Below, piece by piece: positions 9,421 to 19,236 of a stretch of DNA of 64,000 nucleotides. Each line of letters starts with the position of its first letter. Within the stretch, counting starts at the first letter, position 1. Origin of the DNA: Rhizobium album (GTDB taxonomy: Bacteria > Pseudomonadota > Alphaproteobacteria > Rhizobiales > Rhizobiaceae); the NCBI RefSeq assembly GCF_003122325.1, contig NZ_QFBC01000018.1:62001-126000 (forward strand), in the 5' to 3' direction. A program made the position numbers and the translations under genes. The notes beneath the pieces were generated by a model. That model was not told the origin of the DNA, did not search any database, and saw nothing but the letters and a program-made list of their open reading frames with translations.

Positions 9421-10793
9421 CAGGGTTGCGCCGAGATGCGTTTCCTGAAGCCGTCGACGATCATCTTCGTCAGCGCTTCATAATTCTCATCGAAATGATG
9501 CCCGCCATCGATGCCGACGACTTCGGCGCCGCTGTCCTTGAGCGTCGGGCATGCATCGTCGTCCTCGTCGGTGCCGTAAAAGCACTGCACCAGTTTTGGA
9601 TCGATGGATTTCAGGTCGTTGATCGGGTCGCCGCTGCCGTCGGATGTCGAGGAACCCAGCCATCCCATCACCGAAATCTCGTAGTCCACCTGATGCGACA
9701 AGGCGAGCAGCGAGATCTGCGACACCACGGCGCGATCGGCGGCACTGAGCCGGTTGTAGGTGGCCGGCAGGATGTCGGCGCCGAAGGAGTAGCCGATCAG
9801 CATCACATGCTTGACGTTCCATTCCTTGCGGTAGAGGGCGATGATTCTTGACAGATCGTCGGCGGTTTCCTGCGGCTGGCGTTCCGTCCAGAAATACCGC
9901 AGCGAGTCGATGCCGACGACGGGAATGCCCTGGGCCTGCAGGAAGGAGCCGACCTGCCTGTCGAGGTCGCGCCAGCCGCCGTCGCCGGAATAGATGATCG
10001 CCATGGTGTCGAGCGCAGGTTTCGCCTCCAGCACGTCGATCGGCAGGCCGAGCGGGCGGTCGTCCGATGCCATGGCGGCGATGCGCTCCTGCAGCAGCGT
10101 GATCAGCGCCGTGTCGGCATCGCCCTCCGTTGAGCGGATGTCGATGTCGGCATGGGCCTCCTGCAGCGCCTTGGCGTGATCGCGGCCATCCTGGGCTGCG
10201 TTGGGAGTAAAGCTGACGGTGACCGGGTCGGGAAGCGGGCCGTCCGTCAGGCCGTAGATCATGCGCTCGCCGACGGTCTGTTTCGTCGCCGGCGTGCAGA
10301 GCTGTTTTGTCAGCGGAATGCCAGCCAGCGGATCGACGGCCAGCGTTTCGCCGATGGTGGCGGCCGGGCTCTGGGCGGCGATTGCCAGCGCCAGGGCGCC
10401 GCCTTCGCCGGCGCCCGCGATGATCGGCAGGCGGTAGGCGGCGTTTCCGGCGGCGCGCTGCACCTGCTGGCTGAGCGATTCGATGTCGGACACCAGGTAG
10501 ATGCAGTCGCCGTCATCCTTGCGCAGCGCCGCCATGTAGGAGGGGAAATCGATGCCGATGACGACAGTGCCGCCGGCGCTCAGCGTCTTGGCATCCTCTT
10601 CTTCCGCAGCGCCCCAGCCGTCGGCGTCGGAAATCAGCACCACGGCGGCGGCAATGTCTCCGTCCGGCACCTCGATGTGCGGCGAGGGGATGAGGCCGGT
10701 ATCGTATTTCGATGCATCGACCTCGGTTGCAAGACCTGCCGTCGACGTGGCGAGCAGGCTTGCCAGCGCCAGGATCAGGGACCGTTTCTTCAT
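9420..10793 (-). CDS. acvB: AcvB/VirJ-family lysyl-phosphatidylglycerol hydrolase
   Basis: Periplasmic alpha/beta-hydrolase of 457 aa. AcvB of Agrobacterium is known to remove lysine from lysyl-phosphatidylglycerol, balancing the synthase encoded just upstream. Seen here: a Sec signal peptide (MKKRSLILALASLLATSTAG, cleavage near LAT), an N-terminal hydrolase-like half, and a C-terminal VirJ domain. That domain contains MAIIYSGDGGWRDLDRQVG, the nucleophile elbow LIGYSFGADILP and a late VVGIDGGHHFDENY that supplies the histidine. The length fits AcvB (two halves) and not the shorter Ti-plasmid VirJ. Its start overlaps the lpiA stop by 4 bases (ATGA), so the two are translationally coupled. In related bacteria the pair is linked to acid tolerance and, in Agrobacterium, to virulence. 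Confidence 0.92.
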   Translation of the reverse strand: MKKRSLILALASLLATSTAGLATEVDASKYDTGLIPSPHIEVPDGDIAAAVVLISDADGWGAAEEEDAKTLSAGGTVVIGIDFPSYMAALRKDDGDCIYLVSDIESLSQQVQRAAGNAAYRLPIIAGAGEGGALALAIAAQSPAATIGETLAVDPLAGIPLTKQLCTPATKQTVGERMIYGLTDGPLPDPVTVSFTPNAAQDGRDHAKALQEAHADIDIRSTEGDADTALITLLQERIAAMASDDRPLGLPIDVLEAKPALDTMAIIYSGDGGWRDLDRQVGSFLQAQGIPVVGIDSLRYFWTERQPQETADDLSRIIALYRKEWNVKHVMLIGYSFGADILPATYNRLSAADRAVVSQISLLALSHQVDYEISVMGWLGSSTSDGSGDPINDLKSIDPKLVQCFYGTDEDDDACPTLKDSGAEVVGIDGGHHFDENYEALTKMIVDGFRKRISAQP

Positions 10794-13405
10794 TTACCAA
10801 CCACTCCTCTGATGCCGCCGCCGATCAGCAGGGCCGAATCCATCAATGCCAGGACCGGGCTCAGCCCGCCCGAAACAGCAAGATAGCGCGGCTGCCACTC
10901 CGGATGAAACTTCGATTTGAAGGCGCGCAGGCCTTTGAAATTGTAAAACCGTTCGCCGTGTTCGAAAATCGCGCCGCCGATGCGGTCCCAGACCGGCGAT
11001 ACCGAGCGCTTCGACATGCCCGACAGCGGCGCCATGCCGAGATTGAATCTGGCAAACCCGGCATCGCGCAGATGTTCCATGATGCGAACGAACAGGAAAT
11101 CCATGGCGCCCTTGGGGGCATCCGGAGAAAAGCGCATCAGGTCGATGGTCCCTTCATGCCTGGTTTCAGTGACCAGAATGGTTGCGAAGGCGACGATCCG
11201 GCCGGCGAGCCGCAGGACGGCGACGGGTTGCGATGCGACATAATCCCGATCGAAGGCGCCGAGCGAAAAGCCCTTTTCGCGGGTGTTGTGATGCGCGAGC
11301 CAGGCATCCGACACCGCCTGCAGCTCATTAATGATCTCAGGCACCGCCTCGGTTTCGACGACGGCAAACTCCAGTCCGTCACGGCCGGCCTTGGCGGCGG
11401 TCTGTCGCAGGTTTGCCCATTTGCCGCCCTTGAGTTCGAAGCGCTTGAGATCGACGACGGCGAGTTCGCCGAGCTTGAAGGAGCGCAACCCGGCATCGGC
11501 GCAGGATGACAGGAGCGCAGGCGAGATCTGGTAGAAGACGGCACGGCATCCGGCGGCGCGCGCGGTCTCGACGAAACGCCAGACGAGTTCCGAAAACGCC
11601 TTCGGCTCGCCGACGGGATCGAAAAGGCAGATCCAGGAGCGGCCCTGCACGCCGTACATGATGAAGGCTCGGCCGTCCTCCGAAAACAGCAGCCGCTTGT
11701 CGCCCATGCGCACCAGGTTGGCATCGGCGACATCCTGGCCATCGACGACGGCGACAGCGCGTGCAAAATCCTCGTTTGACGCGACGGAGCCGGCGCTGGC
11801 GACCGGCCGTAGCAGGCCGAACAGGGCGATGGTCGAGGACATGATGGCGAGGCCCAGGATGGCGCGCAGCCCGCGCGGTGCCTCGGCGGCAAATTCGAAC
11901 TGCCACCACAGGTCATGGCTGTATTCGACGTCGCGATACACGAAGAGCAGCACGACGACGGCGCCGATGCAGATGACGGCGATCGCCATCAGCCAGGTCG
12001 GTGTCATCGCCTGATTGAGCAACGACGCCGGCCGGCTGAAGCGGCGGCGGCTGGCGAAAAGGCTGATGACGAAAAAGACGAGGAAAGCCGCCTCGAACAG
12101 TGCCACCGCCTTGAGGAGCGCGAAGGCGAGGGCCGTCAGCGCAGACATCGTCGCCAGCCACCAGGCACCGTCGAGGCGCTGGCCGAGGCCGCGGGCGGCG
12201 ACCACTAGCGCCAGCCCGAGCAGGCTCGAGAGGAAATGTGCGCCTTCGATGATCGGCAGCGGCAGGTAGGCCGCCAGGAACTCCAGGTTGTCGTCCGGCG
12301 TCGGCGTGACGCTCGAAAAGATCAGCATGACGCCGCAGATCATCGACAGCGTGGCGAGCAGCAGCGGCGACAGCCGCCCGCCGACACGGCGGATGCTGGA
12401 GGCGACCGGATGGCGTGTCAGCTGCCACAGCTCTGTGCCGCTGACCGCGATGATCGCCAGCAGCAGCGGAATGACGTGGTAGATGACCCGGTAGAGCACC
12501 AGCGATCCGAGAACGGCATCGACGCTGATCGAACTGCCAAGCGACGCGATGATGACGGTCTCGAACACGCCCAGCCCGGCCGGGACATGGCTCAATACGC
12601 CGATGCCGACGGCGATGGCGAACACGGCGACGAATGCCGGCCAGCCGATGTCGGCCTGCGGCAGCAGCACATACAGAACCGATGCCGAGGCGGCGATGTC
12701 GAGCGCCGTGATCAGCAGTTGCCGCAGGCAGGTGCCGGCATCCGGCATCCGGACGGAAAACGGCCCGAGCCGCAGCACATGACCTTCGCGGCCGAGGAAA
12801 ACCGCAACACCAAGGGCGATGAGGATTGCCGCCGCGATGGCCCGCAGCAGCCAGGGATGCAGGCCCACCAGCGGTGCGACGTCGCCGGCGATCAGCAATC
12901 CGGCGATGGAGGAGACGGCCGCAAGCCCGAGGCCGAAGGCCAGCGTGACGAAAGCGACGACCCGGGTGATATCCTCCGGCGCAACGTCGAGCCGTGAATA
13001 GGCACGGTAGCGGATCGCCCCGCCGCTCAGGGCGCCGAAACCGGCCGTATTGCCGACGGCATAGGCGCTGAAGGCGGTCAGCGCCACATGCGCCAGCGGC
13101 AGCTTCCTGCCGATATACCGTAATGCGTTCAGGTCGTAGCAGATCAGCGACAGAAAGCTGAGCCCGGTGAACAGCAGGGCAAGCGCCACGTCCGCCCAAC
13201 TGGTTGCAGCAAGCGCCGCCAGCACATCGTCATATTGTACTTCCGCAGTCAGGTGGACGATCGCCACGGCAACGAGGGCGAAGACGGCGACGACGGCGAT
13301 GGCGACGAGAATCGTCCTGAACCTCCTGATAAATCCGATGAGTGGCGATGGTCCGCCGGTCGCCGCTTCGTCCGGAACGAGCATTTCTTCTTCGATGGCC
13401 TGCAT
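10790..13405 (-). CDS. lpiA: Phosphatidylglycerol lysyltransferase / flippase (LpiA/MprF)
   Basis: Bifunctional membrane protein of 871 aa. It transfers lysine from lysyl-tRNA to phosphatidylglycerol and flips the product to the outer leaflet, lowering surface charge. The N-terminal half has many membrane segments, including the flippase signature region NTAGFGALSGGAIRYRAYSR and VLSHVPAGLGVFETVIIASL. The C-terminal half is a soluble GNAT-like synthase domain with GVQGRSWICLFDPVGEP, VAFATILVTETRHEGTIDLM and GAMDFLFVRIMEHLRDAGFA. I chose the ATG at 13405; a TTG at 13453 would add 16 residues but has no better ribosome site. First gene of the lpiA-acvB operon. In related rhizobia lpiA is acid-inducible; no regulator is encoded next to it here. 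Confidence 0.93.
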   Translation of the reverse strand: MQAIEEEMLVPDEAATGGPSPLIGFIRRFRTILVAIAVVAVFALVAVAIVHLTAEVQYDDVLAALAATSWADVALALLFTGLSFLSLICYDLNALRYIGRKLPLAHVALTAFSAYAVGNTAGFGALSGGAIRYRAYSRLDVAPEDITRVVAFVTLAFGLGLAAVSSIAGLLIAGDVAPLVGLHPWLLRAIAAAILIALGVAVFLGREGHVLRLGPFSVRMPDAGTCLRQLLITALDIAASASVLYVLLPQADIGWPAFVAVFAIAVGIGVLSHVPAGLGVFETVIIASLGSSISVDAVLGSLVLYRVIYHVIPLLLAIIAVSGTELWQLTRHPVASSIRRVGGRLSPLLLATLSMICGVMLIFSSVTPTPDDNLEFLAAYLPLPIIEGAHFLSSLLGLALVVAARGLGQRLDGAWWLATMSALTALAFALLKAVALFEAAFLVFFVISLFASRRRFSRPASLLNQAMTPTWLMAIAVICIGAVVVLLFVYRDVEYSHDLWWQFEFAAEAPRGLRAILGLAIMSSTIALFGLLRPVASAGSVASNEDFARAVAVVDGQDVADANLVRMGDKRLLFSEDGRAFIMYGVQGRSWICLFDPVGEPKAFSELVWRFVETARAAGCRAVFYQISPALLSSCADAGLRSFKLGELAVVDLKRFELKGGKWANLRQTAAKAGRDGLEFAVVETEAVPEIINELQAVSDAWLAHHNTREKGFSLGAFDRDYVASQPVAVLRLAGRIVAFATILVTETRHEGTIDLMRFSPDAPKGAMDFLFVRIMEHLRDAGFARFNLGMAPLSGMSKRSVSPVWDRIGGAIFEHGERFYNFKGLRAFKSKFHPEWQPRYLAVSGGLSPVLALMDSALLIGGGIRGVVGK

Positions 13406-13617
13406 GCTGGAAATCCGCTTCTTCTGGCACAACTGCAATGGGTGCAACTGCAATTCGTAGCGCCTGTCAATTTACCGTGAAGAGAGCTTATTTTAGGCAG
13501 CCGATTCAACGGATGACAATGCTTGCGGTTTCCATCACCTATGGTGCCGCGACGCGACGTCGCACATGGTTTCCAAAAGCTTGCGAAGGTGCTCTTGAAG
13601 ACGAGGAGGGGTTTCCT

Positions 13618-13911
13618 ATGTCAGCCTCGTCCCGCCCGTATCCGGTTGGCGGAAAGTCGCGTCAAAACAGTTGGAAAGATATGCGTAGTTTACATTTCTT
13701 GCACATGGCCTTCGGTCCTGCAGACCTCGATATCCTGCGGACGGCTCTGGAAACCTGGTGCGAAGAACGCGGCATCGCCCTGGACAGCATCGGTGGCGAA
13801 CTTGCTGCATCGGCGCTCGTCAACATGTTCCGCGAAGGACATCGTACCGTGCCGGCGCTCGTGGATGCCCTGAACCGGCACAAGTCGCTTTCCTCGGAAC
13901 TGGCGATCTGA
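13618..13911 (+). CDS. Small conserved-type protein, paralogue of the one at 26822
   Basis: A 97-residue protein of unknown function. The ATG at 13618 follows a strong ribosome site (AGGAGGGG, 7 bases ahead). A polar N-terminal extension of about 25 residues leads into a core of about 60 residues: FGPADLDILRTALETWCEER, GIALDSIGGELAASALVNMF, then REGHRTVPALVDALNRH. The core matches the small protein at 26822 position by position (W-C-x-E-R-x-I-x-L-x-S-x-x-G-x-x-A-A-S, later A-L-x-x-A-L-N). Both look like short all-helical soluble proteins. There is no signal peptide and no recognisable DNA-binding motif. It is divergent from lpiA, with about 210 bases between the starts, so the two could share a control region. 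Confidence 0.7.
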   Translation: MSASSRPYPVGGKSRQNSWKDMRSLHFLHMAFGPADLDILRTALETWCEERGIALDSIGGELAASALVNMFREGHRTVPALVDALNRHKSLSSELAI

Positions 13912-14042
13912 AGATCCAGTTGGCTGCGGGCGGCATGTCACGCCCGTGGCATCTCGGGCGATAATGCGCGTTTGGCGTGTCATGCCCGGCTTATATATGG
14001 CATTGCGCATAAAATTCATTCCGGATTTTCATATATTGAAGA

Positions 14043-14060
14043 TTGGAAAATAATTTGCCA
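14043..14060. promoter_or_regulatory. Candidate RpiR-type operator in front of sugar importer
   Basis: The near-palindrome TTGGAAAATAATTTGCCA lies about 95 bases before the binding-protein start. A closely similar motif, ATGGAAAAATAATTTCA read on the minus strand, lies just upstream of the minus-strand catabolic operon at 22675-22691. Both sit in AT-rich islands that also hold ATATATTGA. A shared site at both operon heads, with an RpiR gene in the island, suggests co-regulation. This is inference from motif sharing only. Confidence 0.45.
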
Positions 14061-14152
14061 TTCTCCCCCGGCGATGTTCTTGAGGAGGGACACGCCCTGT
14101 CGCGGCCAGCAGCTGGCGGCCACCGGCAATCAATCAAGAGGAGGAGAACGAC

Positions 14153-15097
14153 GTGCTTGGAAAGCTCAAATTGTTGATCGCGGGTGTCGCGCTGGCGGCA
14201 TCGGTGACGGTTGCCGCCGCTCAGGAAAAAAGAACCTTCTACTGGGTCTCGCATGGTTCGCCGGCCGATCCGGTCTGGACCTACTTCCTGCAGGGCGCAC
14301 AGCAGTGGGCCACGGATACCGGCAACACCGTCAACACTTCCTTCCACAGCGGCGACGTGCCGTCGCACCAGGAAGCCATCCGCGCGGCGATCGCCGCCGG
14401 TGCCGACGGCATCGTCACCAGCAGCCCCGATCCGGGCAGCCTCGTCGAGGTGGCGAAGGAAGCCAATGCCGCCAAGATCCCGATCATCAACATCAACACG
14501 CCGGATCCGACGGCGAGCTTCGACGCCTATGTCGGCGGCGACCTCGTCGTCTACGGCAAGAACTGGGCGCAATATCTGGTCGACAAGGGCCTGGTGAAAT
14601 CGGGGGATTTCGTCTGGATGCCGGTCGAGGTGCCCGGCGCTACTTATGGCGTGCAGGAAGAGGAAGGCATCGCCAGCGTCTTCAAGCCGCTGAACATCAC
14701 CTGGGAAGTGACGGATGCAACGCTCGACCAGGCCGAGATCATCACCCGTATGTCGGATTATCTCACCGCCAACCGCACCAAGGTGAAGGCGATCATCGGT
14801 CTCGGCGACCTCGTCACCGGCTCCATCAAGCGCGTCTTCGACCAGGTCGGCGTCAAGCCGGGCGAAATCCCGGTCGTCGGCTGGGGCAACTCGCTCGACA
14901 CCACCGGCGAGGTCAAGGAAGGGTATGTCAACGCCGCACAGTGGCAGGACCCGCAGGCGACCAGCTATGTCGGCCTGTCGCTCGCCTCGATGGCCAAGAG
15001 CGGTATCCCGACCGGCTTCAACGTCATCGTCGGCGCCCTCTACGAAAAGGATACGGCGCAGATTTACGACGACGTCCTGAAGGGCGGCCAGAAGTAA
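14153..15097 (+). CDS. Sugar ABC importer periplasmic binding protein (CUT2, RbsB-like)
   Basis: Periplasmic binding protein of 314 aa of the pentose/hexose (CUT2) type. It has a Sec signal peptide (MLGKLKLLIAGVALAASVTV, cleavage at AAA-Q). The two-lobe binding fold shows in FYWVSHGSPADPVWTYFLQG, AAIAAGADGIVTSSPDPGSL, IPIININTPDP and the hinge region GLGDLVTGSIKRVFDQVGVK plus PVVGWGNSLDT. The start is GTG at 14153 behind a very strong GAGGAGGAG ribosome site. It heads a three-gene operon (binding protein, permease, ATPase) facing a catabolic operon on the other strand. The ligand is a sugar or polyol. The FrcBCA fructose system of Sinorhizobium is a reasonable comparison by architecture, but identity is not shown. 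Confidence 0.9.
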   Translation: MLGKLKLLIAGVALAASVTVAAAQEKRTFYWVSHGSPADPVWTYFLQGAQQWATDTGNTVNTSFHSGDVPSHQEAIRAAIAAGADGIVTSSPDPGSLVEVAKEANAAKIPIININTPDPTASFDAYVGGDLVVYGKNWAQYLVDKGLVKSGDFVWMPVEVPGATYGVQEEEGIASVFKPLNITWEVTDATLDQAEIITRMSDYLTANRTKVKAIIGLGDLVTGSIKRVFDQVGVKPGEIPVVGWGNSLDTTGEVKEGYVNAAQWQDPQATSYVGLSLASMAKSGIPTGFNVIVGALYEKDTAQIYDDVLKGGQK

Positions 15098-15106
15098 GAT
15101 GAAGAC

Positions 15107-15135
15107 GGCGGCCGCGGTGCGTTTCCGCAGCCGCC
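15107..15135 (+). terminator. Intercistronic hairpin after binding-protein gene
   Basis: The outer arms GGCGGC / GCCGGC-type pair (GGCGGC with GCCGCC) enclose an inner TGCG / CGCA pair, with a 5-base bulge on the left. TTTCTCGCTT follows. It lies 10 bases past the binding-protein stop, inside the operon. It probably stops part of the transcription or protects the upstream mRNA, giving more binding protein than permease. Confidence 0.55.
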
Positions 15136-15199
15136 TTTCTCGCTTCAAGCCTGCGGTATTGCCGCCGGCTGCCATTTCTCCTGGACGAGGCGTTGCATT

Positions 15200-16186
15200 G
15201 TGAACAATCAATACTTTTTGCGAAACCTGATCGCCAAGCCGGAATTCGGGCCTTTCGTGCTGCTGGCGCTGGAAATCGCCATCTTTACTGCGATCAATCC
15301 GAATTTCCTGTCGCCGCAGAATATTTCCAACACGCTGGCCTTCACCGTCGAGCTGGGGCTGATCGCGCTGGCGATGACGCTTTTGATGACGGCGGGCGAA
15401 TTCGATCTTTCGGTCGGCTCCGTGTTCGGTTTCGCACCGGTGCTGATGTGGACGTTGTTCAACAGCGAGATCATGCCGCTTGGCCTTGCCTTCTTCGTGG
15501 CGCTTCTCGTGGCGTCGCTGATCGGCATGGCCAACGCCTGGTTCGTGGCGCGGCTGAAGATCCCGTCGTTCCTGGTGACGCTCGGCATGTTGCTCGTCGT
15601 GCGTGGCACCGCCCTGTTCGTGACCGACGGCTTTCCGCAGCGGACATGGTCTGCGGGTGGCTCGTTCCTTGCCGATATCCTGGTCGGCAGCTTCAATATC
15701 GGGCCGTTCCGCATCTACATGTCGCTGTTCTGGTTCGTCCTTGCGGTGCTGGTGCTCGGCTACGTCCTGAACAGGACGAAAGCCGGCAACTGGATCCAGG
15801 CGGCCGGCGGCAATCCGGGGGCGGCGCGTGCCCGCGGCGTCGGCGTGGAGAAGACCAAGGTGGCGCTGTTCATGCTGTCGGCCACGCTGGCCGGCTTTTC
15901 CGGCATCATCAGCTCCATCCGCACCTCGGCGGCCAATCCCAACAGCGGCACCGGTTACGAGTTGGAGGTCATCGCCATGGTGGTCATCGGCGGCACGGCG
16001 CTGACCGGCGGCCGCGGCACGATCATCGGCACGGTGCTCGGCATCTTCATCCTGCGCACCATGCGCAATGGCATCATCATGGTGGGCGTTCCGGGGCTGG
16101 CCTACAACATCTTCATCGGGGCGATCATCCTCGGCATGATGGCTTTGCATTCCTGGCTCGAACGCCGTCACCAGGCAGGGACGTAA
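15200..16186 (+). CDS. Sugar ABC importer permease (CUT2, RbsC/FrcC-like)
   Basis: Inner-membrane permease of 328 aa. Multiple membrane segments include EIAIFTAINPNFLSPQNISN, LALAMTLLMTAGEFDLSVGS (the conserved GEFDLSVGS of the BPD_transp_2 family) and GMANAWFVARLKIPSFLVTL. GTGYELEVIAMVVIGGTALT with the following GGRGTIIGT is the EAA-equivalent coupling region. The start is GTG at 15200. It ends 3 bases before the ATPase start, so the two are tightly coupled. Together with the binding protein and ATPase it makes a complete CUT2 importer. Confidence 0.92.
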   Translation: MNNQYFLRNLIAKPEFGPFVLLALEIAIFTAINPNFLSPQNISNTLAFTVELGLIALAMTLLMTAGEFDLSVGSVFGFAPVLMWTLFNSEIMPLGLAFFVALLVASLIGMANAWFVARLKIPSFLVTLGMLLVVRGTALFVTDGFPQRTWSAGGSFLADILVGSFNIGPFRIYMSLFWFVLAVLVLGYVLNRTKAGNWIQAAGGNPGAARARGVGVEKTKVALFMLSATLAGFSGIISSIRTSAANPNSGTGYELEVIAMVVIGGTALTGGRGTIIGTVLGIFILRTMRNGIIMVGVPGLAYNIFIGAIILGMMALHSWLERRHQAGT

Positions 16187-16189
16187 GAC

Positions 16190-16951
<762 letters not shown>

Positions 16952-16999
16952 GGCGTTCCAGCGACGATTTAGTGTCCGAAACTGCGTAGAAACAGAGGC

Positions 17000-17923
17000 T
17001 TAAAGCGCGTCGTCCGGCTCCGGGAGATCGTGGCGCGCTTCGGGATCCTCGTTCGCCCGGGCAATCTGGTGGCCGAGGCTGACGATGATCGACTGGCACA
17101 GCACCATGGCCGGCACCTGCGAGCGGAAATGCCCGAGCCGGGCTTCCTTGACATACAGCGTATGCCGGCCGAGCTTGGCGACGGGGCTGAGTTCGTTGTC
17201 GGTGATCACCATCAGCGGCACGCCCTTGTGGTGCGCCGCCCGCGCCAGTTCCACCGTCTCCGGGGTGTAGTCGTCGAAGGTGATGACCAGCATGGCGTCG
17301 CCCGGGGCGATGGCCGAGAGTTGCTGTTCGCGCATCGAGCCGAGATTGTCGATGAGATGCGCCCGTTTGCCGACACGGGAAAAGCCATAATAGGAATAGA
17401 CGCCGACGCCGAAGGCGCCGCGGGCCGCGGCAATGTGGATGGCGCCGGCCTCCAGCAGGGCGGCAACGAAGGCGCGCAGTTCGTCGCGGTCGATATCCTC
17501 GCGAAAACGCACCAGCGCATCCATGGCCGCCTGCACGAAGGTGTCGAAGACGCCGCTCGGGTCCTCGAAATCCATCTCGCCCGGATCCTGTACGCGCGGC
17601 TGGCCGGTGATCGCCTTGACGCGGGCGGAATAGGTCATGCGCGGGCCGACGAGGCGCTGGCGGAAGACGTTCTGCAGGTCGCTGAAGCGCTCGAAGCCGA
17701 TTTCCTTGGCGAAACGGGTGATGGTGGACGGTTGCACGCCGGCGCGGCGGGCGAGCTCGACGATGGTGTAGATCGCCACGTCCTCCGGATTGTTGAGGAA
17801 GAATTGCGCCGTCTGCTGCAGGCGCTTGCTGAGTTTCGATTTTCGCTCGGTCAACGCCGCCACCAGGCTGGAATAATCCTCGATGGCTGTCGCTGCAACA
17901 TCCGGCCCGTTTTCCGCAGACAC
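17000..17923 (-). CDS. RpiR/MurR-family transcriptional regulator with SIS domain
   Basis: Regulator of 307 aa. The N-terminal helix-turn-helix (LSKRLQQTAQFFLNNPEDVA, then VELARRAGVQPSTITRFAKE and IGFERFSDLQ) is typical of RpiR proteins. The C-terminal SIS domain (about 145-280: AGAIHIAAARGAFGVGVYSY, LVITFDDYTPETVELARAAH) senses a phosphosugar or sugar. It is the last gene of the five-gene minus-strand catabolic operon, 139 bases downstream of the oxidoreductase gene, and it faces the importer. It most likely controls both the importer and the catabolic operon. The related AT-rich motifs at 14043 and 22675 are its candidate sites. The effector is unknown. Confidence 0.9.
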   Translation of the reverse strand: MSAENGPDVAATAIEDYSSLVAALTERKSKLSKRLQQTAQFFLNNPEDVAIYTIVELARRAGVQPSTITRFAKEIGFERFSDLQNVFRQRLVGPRMTYSARVKAITGQPRVQDPGEMDFEDPSGVFDTFVQAAMDALVRFREDIDRDELRAFVAALLEAGAIHIAAARGAFGVGVYSYYGFSRVGKRAHLIDNLGSMREQQLSAIAPGDAMLVITFDDYTPETVELARAAHHKGVPLMVITDNELSPVAKLGRHTLYVKEARLGHFRSQVPAMVLCQSIIVSLGHQIARANEDPEARHDLPEPDDAL

Positions 17924-18062
17924 GATCCTTATCCTTCTCCGGCCTGTGCCGTGTGAGTATTTTCTATTATACGCGCACCATTCCTGACCGCGGGACCGCT
18001 ACGGCCGTTTGCCGGAAGCCCTGTTGCGGCGAACGCAACCAGCGGCAATCGCTCAATGCGGC

Positions 18063-19232
18063 TCAGCTAATCGTTTTCCATGTCCCGCCGGCCTCATGCG
18101 AATCCACGGCGGCTTCGATGAAGCGCATCCCCGCCAGCCCGTCTTGCACCGTCGGCACGGTGAAGGAGGCTTTTGGCGCGCCGCGACGCCGCGCGGCGAT
18201 CAGCGAGACGGCATCGACATACAGATTGGCGAAACCCTCGATATAGCCTTCGGGGTGTTCCGCCGGCATGCGCGAAGCCGATTGCGCATCCGGCCCGAGT
18301 GCCGCGCCGCCGCGGGTGAGAATGCGGGTCGGCTCGCCGAAGCGGGCGAAGCGCAGCAGTTCCGGCTCGTGCCCGTGCCACTCCAGCCCGCCCTTGTCGC
18401 CGTAGACTTTCAGCGAAAGACGGTTGTAGTTGCCGGGAGAGACCTGGCTGGCGATCAGTACGCCGCGCGCACCGCCGGCATAGCGCATCAGCACATGGGC
18501 GTTGTCGTCCAGCCGTCGTCCGGGCACGAAGGTGGTGAGGTCGGCCGCAACCGCTTCCGGCAGCATGCCGGTGACGAACTGCGCCAGGCTGTAGGCATGC
18601 ACGCCGATATCGGCCAGGCAGGCGGAGCGGCCGGCGCGGGCGGGATTGGTGCGCCATTCCGCCTGCTTCTGGCCTTCGGCGTCGATGGCCTGGGTCAGCC
18701 AGTCCTGGATATATTCGGTCCGCACGATGCGGATGGCGCCGAGTGCGCCGCCCTGAACCATGGCCCGCGCCTCGCGCACCATGGCGTAACCCGTGTTGTT
18801 GAGCGTCACGGCGAAGACGAGGCCGCTCTTTTCCGCCAGTTGCGCCAGCTCTTCGGCCTCTTCGAGCGTCGCCGAAAGCGGCTTGTCGCAGATGACGTCG
18901 ATGCCATGCTGCAGGAAGGCTTTTGCGGCCGGCGCATGCAAGTGGTTGGGCGTGACGATGATGACCGCCTCGATGCCGTCCTCGCGGGCGCTTTCCGCCT
19001 GCGCCATGGTCTCGAAGTCGGGATAGCTGCGCTCTGCGGCAATGCCGAGATCTTCGGCCGAAAGCCGGCCGCGCTCGGCATCCGACGAAAAGGCGCCGGC
19101 CACCAGCACTGCCTTGTCGTCGAGCCTCAGCGCCATGCGATGCACCGCGCCGATGAAAGCACCGCGCCCGCCGCCCACCATGCCGAGCCGCAGGCGCGTT
19201 TCCGTCCGCCCGTCTGCCGTCGCATAGACCAT
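18063..19232 (-). CDS. Gfo/Idh/MocA-family NAD(P)-dependent sugar oxidoreductase
   Basis: Dehydrogenase of 389 aa acting on a sugar, inositol or polyol. The N-terminal Rossmann fold shows as LRLGMVGGGRGAFIGAVHRM (about residues 14-33), followed by the family motif AVIIVTPNHLHAPAAKAFLQ and the catalytic-lysine motif HGIDVICDKPLSATLEEAEE (EKP-type, here DKP). The C-terminal beta-sheet domain includes the HAYSLAQFVTG histidine region. It starts 4 bases after the isomerase/epimerase stop, so the two are coupled. The pairing with a sugar phosphate isomerase is common in inositol-like and rare-sugar pathways. The exact substrate is not evident. Confidence 0.88.
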   Translation of the reverse strand: MVYATADGRTETRLRLGMVGGGRGAFIGAVHRMALRLDDKAVLVAGAFSSDAERGRLSAEDLGIAAERSYPDFETMAQAESAREDGIEAVIIVTPNHLHAPAAKAFLQHGIDVICDKPLSATLEEAEELAQLAEKSGLVFAVTLNNTGYAMVREARAMVQGGALGAIRIVRTEYIQDWLTQAIDAEGQKQAEWRTNPARAGRSACLADIGVHAYSLAQFVTGMLPEAVAADLTTFVPGRRLDDNAHVLMRYAGGARGVLIASQVSPGNYNRLSLKVYGDKGGLEWHGHEPELLRFARFGEPTRILTRGGAALGPDAQSASRMPAEHPEGYIEGFANLYVDAVSLIAARRRGAPKASFTVPTVQDGLAGMRFIEAAVDSHEAGGTWKTIS

Positions 19233-19236
19233 GGCC

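Noticed and set aside
10152-13001. Several plus-strand open frames across acvB-lpiA
   Set aside because: No ribosome sites or domains, and composition of antisense frames. The minus-strand genes are well supported.
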